Below the pieces are notes generated by a model. It was not told the DNA's origin. It searched no databases and was given only the letters and a program-made list of their open reading frames with translations. This document shows, piece by piece, positions 56,881 through 64,000 of a stretch of DNA of 64,000 bases (its first letter is position 1; each line of letters starts with the position of its first letter). Position numbers and translations under genes: made by a program. The stretch is taken from positions 12,260,829 to 12,324,828 of the forward strand of contig CM068540.1 of the NCBI GenBank assembly GCA_035048495.1, in the 5' to 3' direction. The DNA comes from Euptelea pleiosperma (lineage: Eukaryota; Streptophyta; Magnoliopsida; Ranunculales; Eupteleaceae).

Positions 56881-58820
56881 AAGAAAATGTTGCTGTGGAG
56901 GGGCAGTAAGGAGATGGATTGCTTGCAGGTCCTCATGGGGAAGATCGAGTGCAGATGAAGGTGATGGCAGATGAAAGAGGTGGAGATGACGGCAAGGTGG
57001 TGGAGAAGATAGCCGTTGTTGGTGGATGTTCTTGCTGGTTTGGCCAGCAAGAACGGTGGTAGTGCATGCTGGATGGGTTGCAAGTTGCTGACTTGCTAAG
57101 TGGAGGCAAGGTGCTGGTGAACGTCCAACGGGAGGTGGATCTAGAAGGAGAGGAAATGAATTCTGGCGAGCTTCTTACCGGAATTAACGGTGAACCGGAG
57201 AGGTGAAAAAGAAGATGCATGGAGGATCCGTGGTTGTGGTGTGTAGACTGTGGGAACCTGCGAATGGCATCAACAGTTGGAGGAGCACCTGACGTGGGTT
57301 AATAGTAGGTCTGTTGAGAGAGACCGGTGGTGCTTGAATGCAAATCTGCAAGTGCAAGAAGGCAATCAACAGTGGAGTAGAAAGGGCAGCACATGCAGCA
57401 TCGTTTGAAGGAGCCAGGTAGTAGCAGCGTGGGAGGACGTGGCAGACATGGTGTTGCTGTGCTGTTTCACAGCCTGACCGTGAAATTGGAATTGCAAATG
57501 GCGTGCACAGGTAGGAGGACGTGGCAGACATGGTGGCAGGAGAGAGGAGAGCCAAGAGAGCCTCCAATGGGAGAGTTAAAACAGAGGAGGAGCTTATGGC
57601 CGAAAGTTGCAGGTGAGATAGATTTAGAGAGATGTGAGAGGTTAGTTAGAGAATGTGGGGGAGATAGTTGAGAGATTAGAGGGATGAGATGGGAGATTCG
57701 TGGAATGAAGAGAGAGAAATGGTCAAGGAAGACCAATTCTCTCACATTCATGATGTGGGCTCAAGAGGTAATGGGCCTTACTAATTAAGTTAGGCCTTGG
57801 CCCACTTTATTCAAGTGAGCCCTTGGCTATTGGACAAGAAGGCTTGGGCTTTAGAAAATCCGTGCGTTTTAAATGGCGAACGAGTTTATGGCTAGGTAAG
57901 TGAGTGGTCGGTCCAAGAAATGGTGTCGGGCCATAGGTTATGGATTTTTGGGCCAATACTGAGCATGCCACATGTCGGCCAGTGGGTTAGTAGGATAATG
58001 GGTCATGAGAAAGTGGATGGCCTAGATAGGAGAACGTTAGATCTAGAGAGATCCAACGGTCCATTAGTAGATCCAATGGTCCAGTGGATGATCTAACGGT
58101 GGAAAAGCTATGGGAGATGTGATAGAGCTAGAGGAGAGAAGATCAGAGGTTAGATGATGGAGATCAGAGAGATCGGGGTGGTCGATCTGATGAACGAATG
58201 GTAGGATGAGAAGATCTAAGGGTCAGATGTTAGGGTCTAATGAGATGGAGAAAGAGGAGAGAGAATTAGGAGAGAGGAGAGAGAAAATAATACAAAATAA
58301 AGACAAAAGAGCTGGCAGAGGGTCTTGAACCCTGATCTTCAATGTAATCTTCAATCGGCTTCACCAATCACGTAAGCCATCATTTGATGTGGCTTTGAAT
58401 CACTTTGGCCCGTCTCTTGGTCTTCAGCTTTGCCTATCTTTTAGTTCTTTATCTGGCTCTATGATCCTCTGACTTGATCCGTGCTTGGCCTATATCTTTT
58501 AGTTGTAGCCTGTTGGCTCTTTAAGCTTTGATATTAGGCTTCTATGGATGATCGTGGGCCCGCAAGTCTCAAGAATCGCCCGATCGGGTTTCCTGCAATA
58601 ATGAAAAGCGCGTAATGAGATTTAATCAAAATGGCTTCATATCTAGACTTCTAGAAATGCATTTAAAGCATAGAAATATACCATTTCATCCAGAAAAGTG
58701 TGTTCTACGCAATGAAAGAGATTGATGTAGAAAAGTGGATAAATAGCGAAGTTTAACGTAGGAGAGTGTGATAACGCTAAAGGATAATGGCTTAAAATAA
58801 GCAATTTTACGCGAATATCA
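56881..58820 (-). repeat. Athila-like LTR, minus arm of the inverted pair
   Basis: About 1.94 kb. The right end GCGAATATCA is followed directly by the ATGAC duplication. Its left side stops matching the plus arm near aacattttctt; it lacks the remaining LTR text and a U5 end. Confidence 0.88.
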
Positions 58821-58825
58821 ATGAC

Positions 58826-59172
58826 GCACTCATTTGGTTCAATCTGATAGCTCCTCGGACCATTTCTGATTTCATCGAGTTGAGCACCCTCTTCATCACT
58901 CATTACTCATGCAATAGATTGCATAAGAATGACGTCTACGTATTGTTCAATATACGCTGCGGTTAGAAGGAGACACTATGGGATTTCACCAAAAGATTTC
59001 ATACTCTGATGACCATGATGGAAGATTGTGACGATAAACACACCGTCACAGCCTTTTGGAATGCACTGTCTACAAGTTCTGGACTTTATATGTCATTAAC
59101 TAAGAATAGGCCGATCAGTATGGAGGCCTTGTTTCTCCGAGCTAAAAAGTACTCTAAAGTCGAAGATGATAC
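58826..59172 (+). pseudogene. gag: Tat/Retand-type gag, second part
   Basis: Continues the gag core after the composite insertion: ALIWFNLIAPRTISDFIELSTLF is the WF...SI..F..L block of this lineage, then DFTKRFHTLM and the NRPISMEALFLRAKKY end. A TAG at about 58963 interrupts it between the two blocks. It is cut at 59172 by another Athila LTR; the last five bases (GATAC) should be that insertion's duplication, but its partner is outside the window. Confidence 0.8.
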
Positions 59173-60478
59173 TGATATTCACTCAAAAGTGCTATTTAAA
59201 TCAACTATTCTTCTAGCGTTATCGCACTCTCCTACGTAAAACTGCTCTATTTATTCACTTTTCTACGTAAGAGTCTCTTCTGTTGTGTAGAACACACTTT
59301 TTTTGGACGACATGGTATATTTACATGCATTAAACACATTTCTGGAAGTCTAGATATGAAGTCATTCTGATTAAGTCTCATTACGCGTTTCTTCTGTCGC
59401 AGAAAACCCCGATTGGATTATTCTCGAGACTTACAGGCCCACGATCAACCATAAAAGCCTAATATCAAAGCTTAAATGGCCAACATGCTATGACTAGAAG
59501 ATACAGGCCAAGTACGAGTCAAGTCAAAGGATCACGGAGCTGGTCCAAAGAACCAAAAGAAATGGAGAGCTGATGACCAAGAGACGGACCAAAGCAGTCG
59601 AAGCCACATGAAATGAGAAGAAAATGATAATCTACTCTGCAGGCAAAGCTCGAGAAGAAAACATATTGAAAACCAGGGTTCCAGACCCTCCGTCAGCAGT
59701 TATCTCTATAGTCTGTAGAGTATTCTATCTCATCTTTCCAATTTCTCTCTCATCTTTCTTCATCTCCTTATACATCACCACTTGATCCTCAAATCTACTG
59801 ACCTAACTTCAGAACTCCTGTCCGTTGGCTCTGTCTCATCTCCCGTAGCTTTCTGACCGTAGGATCTTCGACCAGACCGTTGGATCTCTCTAGATCCGTC
59901 GATTTACCAATCTGGGTCCCAATCTAGTCACCATCCATCCGATCGTCATCAAATTGTCTGTCACATCATCTTGTGAGACAATGGACATCATCAATCCATG
60001 TGGGCCAGTAGATGGGCCCATCATCATCGACCCGTGACCCAGCCATTTAGTGGACCCCGTGAATTTCAAAATAATTCAAATTAAATTTTAAAAAAAATGC
60101 AGGGGGGTCCACTAAATGTGGAAATCCCCTAAAGAAAGTGATTAAAAAAAAAAATTATTTCTAAAAATCCCATTTTCCATTAAAAGAAAGTGAGAGGTTT
60201 ATAAAGGAGAGGAGAAGGGTTCGTTTGAACCCTAATCCCCCTCCTATCTCCTCCTCTCCTTCTCCCTATCCTTTCCCTTCTTCCCCCCACTTTCTTCTCC
60301 TCTTTTCCCTCCTTTTTCCTTCTTTCTCTTCCTCTTCCTCTCCGGCGTGCCATCGTCGGCAAACTAGTGGTGCTCCCTCTTCTTCTTCTTCTTTTTCTTC
60401 TTCTTCTTCTTCTTCTTCTTCTTTCTCTTCTTTTTCTTGATCTTGGTTGCCACCTGACCTGCACTCCTTCTTGAGTGC
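59173..60478 (+). repeat. Athila LTR, first part (continues at 63953)
   Basis: Starts TGATATTCAC. U3 boxes (gaccgtaggatctt, gaccgttggatct near 59855-59895), TATA-like gtttataaagg (about 60197), then the CT-rich leader. Interrupted by the solo LTR at 60479; AGTGC (60474-60478) is that insertion's duplication. Whether this is a solo LTR or the end of a complete element cannot be judged. Confidence 0.88.
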
Positions 60479-63400
60479 TGAAACTAGAGTTTTTCTGTGT
60501 CGTTGGTTACGAAAATCCTAATTCCAACACATTTGTAATTATCCGAGATTTTAATCCTACAAAACATGGGAGATTTGTATAGGGATTCATGTCGGATGTC
60601 GATCTGCACTCGAGATTAGTTGGGTTAGCGCAATAACGAACCTAAAATCACAGAATTTTCTCGAGAATGTAGAAAATATGGAGAGAATATGGTGGATGTA
60701 ACACCCCGGGCCCGCACTAGTCGAATATTGTCCGCTTTGGGTTCATCCCCCTCACGGTTTTGTTCTTGGTACGTACCCTATGGCACGCCCAAAAGGCCTT
60801 CAACTAGTTTACGTCCGGCTTGCCCTTATAGCCCAGTCTCCGGACGCTTCTTGATCCGATGTGGGACTAAACTCATGTACCCACCTGCCATTCCACCCAG
60901 TAACCCTGGCGTGGCGCACCGGCTAGGCCATGACAATTCACCCCACCCGACAGGATGAACCGTCCTCGGCTCTGATACCAATTGTAGTGCCCCGGGCCCG
61001 CACTAGTCGAATATTGTCCGCTTTGGGGTCATCCCCCTCACGGTTTTGTTCTTGGTACGTGCCCTATGGCACGCCCAAAAGGCCTTCAACTAGTTTACAT
61101 CCAGCTTGCCCTTATAGCCCAGTCTCCGGACGCTTCCTTATCCGATGTTGGACTAAACTCATGTACCCACCTGCCATTCCACCCAGTAACCATGGCGTGG
61201 CGCACCGGCTAGGCCATGACAGTGGAGAGGTGAGAATGGTGGAGAAATAGGAGTTTAAGCATGATTTTTTTATTTTTGGAGATCAAAAATTAACTCTAAT
61301 CACTTAAATAAATAACAACAAAATTAAACTAAAAATAAATGCATAAACAACACTTTACTTTATTCATAAACTATATGGAAAGATCCTTACAGGAATTTAA
61401 TTTAAACTAAATAAAAACTAGACTAAAAAGCATTAAAGATAGAACTAGAGAGAGAAATGGAGAGGGTTCTAGAGAGAGAGACAGTAAGGTAGAGAAAGAG
61501 AGAGAGAGAGAAAATAATGAATGTCTAGAGAGAGAAAGATCACTTAGAGGATGGGGTTGGCCGATCTGTGGTGAAGATATACAAACTATGAAGGTTTCAA
61601 TTGTGGTCGGCCTTGAATTGCCCAGAGAAAACACGGTGGTGCCCGGAGTTGCAAGCTTTAGGTGACCGAAATTTCGCTTGCAGGCGTACAAGCTTGGAGA
61701 TGGGGAGTAAGGTGATGAAGGTGGTGGCTGCCTATGTGTGAAACCAACAAGGAGAACATGAAGCCCTTCTTCTTCTTCGTCTTTTTTTTCTTCTTCTCTT
61801 TTTTTTTTTTTTTTTTTTTGCTTTTCTTTCTCTTGTATTTTTTTGTTTCTTGTGAGAAGGAGATAAAAAGGGAAGAAGATGATGAACAGGTGAGGTGGAG
61901 AGGTGCTGGGCGGTGGTGTAGCAGGCGACCTTTTGAGGTGAAGCACGGTGGCTACTTGCTGCTCCTTGCAGCAAGCTTTGATGGAAAACAATGGTGCAAC
62001 AGCATTTGAGTTATAGGCCAGTCTTTTGTAGCAACAGCAAGATCAGGCGGTGGAGAGCATGTAAGAAGTTGCTTGCTATTGTTGGTCGCTGGTTTTAATG
62101 GCACTTGCCGAAAAGTGTAAGTTTCCGGCAGTGGAAAAGAAGCCAGATCCGTGAAGATCGAGCTTTGGAAGAGTGCAGCCCGATAGTGGAGTGGTTCTGA
62201 GGTTGTTTCGATGAGGTTGTAGGTTGGGTGTGGTGCTCCAATCGGTATAAGTGCCGATTTCTTGGCCAGAGAAGGAGAACCAGTCCGGCAAGGACGGTGG
62301 TTGCTTGCTGGACTGTTGGTGGTTGTGCTGCTCGTTAAGAGAAAACGGGGAGGACAATCTCCCCTTCTCCTTCTTCTTTTCTCTTCTTTCTTTTTTTTTC
62401 TCTTTCTTTTTCTGGTTCTTTTTTTTTTGGGAGAAGGTGAAGATGGTTTCAGATTGAAGAGATTGAGGTAGAGAGGAGAAGGGTGACGGTTTTGCAAAGG
62501 TGGATGGCTGTAGAGGGTGGATCAGCAAGGTGTGGACAGTTTTTGGGAAAGGAGCGAGCTGGGTTTGATGGTGGACGGCTGGGGTAAGGCAGTGGAGGCA
62601 GTGGATGGAGAGGAGAGGACGGTGGAGAGTAGAGGAGCAGCAAGAGAAGAGATGGGGTGAGAAAGAGGCGTCCCCTAGAGGAAGAGATCTCCTATCTCTT
62701 TTATAGTTAGGGTTTGACTTTTTTTTTTATGAGGGAACTTGGAGGGATCTAACGGTTATGAAGATCTCCAAGCCAAAGGTGAAGATGTTCACCCCAAAAC
62801 GTGGAAAGGTTTTCACCCATTTGTGTTCCCAAAAATTGTTCTTTGTAGCCTCCATGTCCAGCCACTATCTCATGTGATTGAATCACCGCCATCCATCTTC
62901 CTTCCAACCTTTGAATGATAGCTTTCCATACTCCTCGCCATGCATACAACAACTCTAAATGTGTCTTAACATTGCAAGTTTGTGATTCTAGCTCCAGCCA
63001 GTCAAGCTAATTGGATCATCGGTCTTTGTTGATCTTGATCACCATTTTTAGCAATCTCGTATTATTCGTGCATCTGAATATTGGATTTGATCTTCATCAT
63101 CCAATTGTTGATCAACCTGCTAAGATTGTGTTCGGCCAGCGAGAAAATTTGCATGGTCTTGGGAGGAAATGACGTCTCTGTTTCAAATTGCAACATATCA
63201 ACTCGACATTAGACGGTTGAGGGAGTGTCAAGCATTTCTTCGAATCGTTTCCATCACCTTGCTTGACCAACCGTCCAAGTCTCTATGTTATACACTGATC
63301 TTCCTACCAGCAACTCTCCCTTGTTTAGCATCTATGTGATGTGGGACAATCTGATTGGATCCATACGAATCATACATATCACACCCTTTGATTCTTCATC

Positions 63401-63947
63401 AAGCACCTTCAAGTGAAGGTCCTCATTTTTGGCAAGTGTTTGCATTAGACCACTTTTATCAAGCTTGGAAATTACTTTTGTTTTGGACTTTAGTTGATCA
63501 TGTCATTCTAAACTCGGGCTTGGGCTTGTCCATAGATCTTGAGAGCTTTCCAGTTAAAGTTCCTTAGTTTAGAGGGATTTTGGCTTTTCGATCCTCCGGC
63601 CCAGCTTGTATTTGACCCTTATCTTCTTGTCATACTTGTTGGTTTTCTAGGCTTTCATAGTGAGCTTTTGTGGTTGATCATAGTTCGGCAAGCCTCGAGA
63701 ATCACCCGATCGGGTTTCCTGCAATGATAAAAACGCGTAATAAGTCTCAATCAAAATGACTTAATATCTAGACTTCCGAAAATGTGTTTAGTTCATGCAA
63801 ATATACAATTTCCTCCAAAAAAGTGTGTTCTACGCAACAGAAGAGACTCTTACGTAGAAAAGTGGATAAATAGAGCATTTTACGTAGGAGAGTACGATAA
63901 TGCTAAAAGGATAATTGCTTAAAATAAGCATTGTTTAGCGAATATCA
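60479..63947 (-). mobile_element. Solo LTR, Athila family, inverted, hosting a TRIM
   Basis: Left end TGAAACTAGAG (complement of U5 end), right end GCGAATATCA; exact duplication AGTGC at 60474-60478 and 63948-63952. Without the TRIM and its duplication it is about 2.94 kb. Frames 61407-61991, 61952-62497 and 62076-62528 are low-complexity LTR shadows over oligo-T/GA runs. Confidence 0.93.
60697..61221 (-). mobile_element. TRIM element, 525 bp
   Basis: Two 239-bp LTRs (60697-60935 and 60983-61221), TGTA...GACA, with only 47 bp between, and the exact duplication GTGGA (60692-60696 and 61222-61226). The complement of the tRNA-Met primer site, tctgatacca (60971-60980), sits beside the right LTR and a purine-rich tract (on minus gggtggggtgaat) beside the left, so the sense is minus. 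The two LTRs differ at only a few positions, so it is fairly young. The open frames across it are by-products of the repeated LTR. Confidence 0.95.
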
Positions 63948-63952
63948 AGTGC

Positions 63953-64000
63953 AGCACCGTCTTCCTCCATCACATCCACCCCTCACCTGCAACCATCTTG
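63953..64000 (+). repeat. Athila LTR, second part, running off the window
   Basis: Resumes the LTR that began at 59173 after the inverted solo LTR and one AGTGC copy: agcaccgtcttcctcc and more CT-rich leader text. Its end is outside the window. Confidence 0.75.

Larger units (their letters stand above)
51776..58820. mobile_element. Composite insertion: Athila-like 3' region, LTR (+) and inverted LTR (-)
   Basis: Bordered by exact ATGAC duplications (51771-51775 and 58821-58825), with the host gag frame intact across it. Left end: TATTTACCAAAACTC, which is Athila-like internal sequence, not an LTR end. It runs as a 1.62-kb copy of the 3' noncoding region (51776-53394) into an LTR in plus sense (from 53395). 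Right end: GCGAATATCA, the U3 start of an LTR in minus sense. The two LTR parts form inverted arms at 53395-55331 and 56881-58820. I find no U5 end and no gag or pol inside. Confidence 0.8.
49672..64000 (+). mobile_element. Tat/Retand-type element, 5' part, with nested insertions
   Basis: LTR (49672-51051), primer-site region and gag in pieces (51121-51775 and 58826-59172). It hosts the composite insertion 51776-58820 and the LTR starting at 59173, which runs beyond the window, so the rest of the element is out of sight. Its own left duplication could be ccaag (49667-49671) but the partner cannot be seen. Confidence 0.8.

Noticed and set aside
60689..61250. Two nearly identical predicted peptides with SRILSALGSSPSRFCSWY
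   Set aside because: Duplicate translation of the two 239-bp TRIM LTRs, not proteins.

Overview
This window looks like gene-free, repeat-packed nuclear DNA of a flowering plant. I find no intact host gene, tRNA, rRNA or CRISPR array. Almost everything can be assigned to plant transposable elements: Athila-, Tat- and Tekay/Del-type Ty3-gypsy LTR retrotransposons, a CACTA (En/Spm) DNA transposon, an L1-type LINE and a TRIM. The species cannot be told from the sequence. Most borders below were set by finding element termini plus an exact short target-site duplication (TSD).

Region 1 (1-22203). A degenerate Tekay/Del-like LTR (from 177) is split by a full-length Athila element, 943-21909 (TSD TTAAC). 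It has 2.57-kb LTRs, a tRNA-Asp-type primer site, gag, protease, reverse transcriptase/RNase H and integrase. It is itself host to two solo LTRs: an inverted copy of its own LTR at 5011-7780 (TSD CCTGG) and a Tekay/Del-type LTR at 8994-12627 (TSD CCCAT) that splits the gag zinc knuckle. Gag-pol carries one frameshift and six in-frame stops, although the two LTRs are nearly identical.

Region 2 (22204-25614). A reversed 3' end of a diverged Athila-like element (LTR plus 3' untranslated region), then unassigned sequence.

Region 3 (25615-48600). A minus-strand, 5'-truncated LINE (poly-A end at 25615, RNase H at 38593-39241, zinc-binding region at 48056-48600) was split twice. One insertion is a 12.9-kb CACTA transposon (25660-38589, TSD TAT), which carries a decayed Transposase_24 gene, a captured exon of a chloroplast-type RNA-binding protein and a nested Athila solo LTR (31195-33734, TSD TTTAC). 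The other is a non-autonomous Tekay/Del-type element (39242-48050, TSD ATGTT) with two 3,995-bp LTRs and only 819 bp between them.

Region 4 (48601-64000). LTR debris is followed by the 5' part of a Tat/Retand-type element (LTR 49672-51051, then gag). Its gag is cut by an odd composite insertion at 51776-58820 (TSD ATGAC) that starts with Athila internal 3' sequence and ends with an inverted LTR, and again by an Athila LTR starting at 59173. That LTR contains an inverted solo LTR (60479-63947, TSD AGTGC), which in turn contains a 525-bp TRIM (60697-61221, TSD GTGGA). Nesting is at least four levels deep here.

The proteins do not form a cellular pathway; together they are the remains of several self-mobilising elements, most now dependent on enzymes supplied by relatives. 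The most unusual observations are the U3-to-U3 composite insertion whose left end matches the base just after an internal polypurine-like tract, the 4-kb-LTR element with almost no interior, and the gene-capturing CACTA element.
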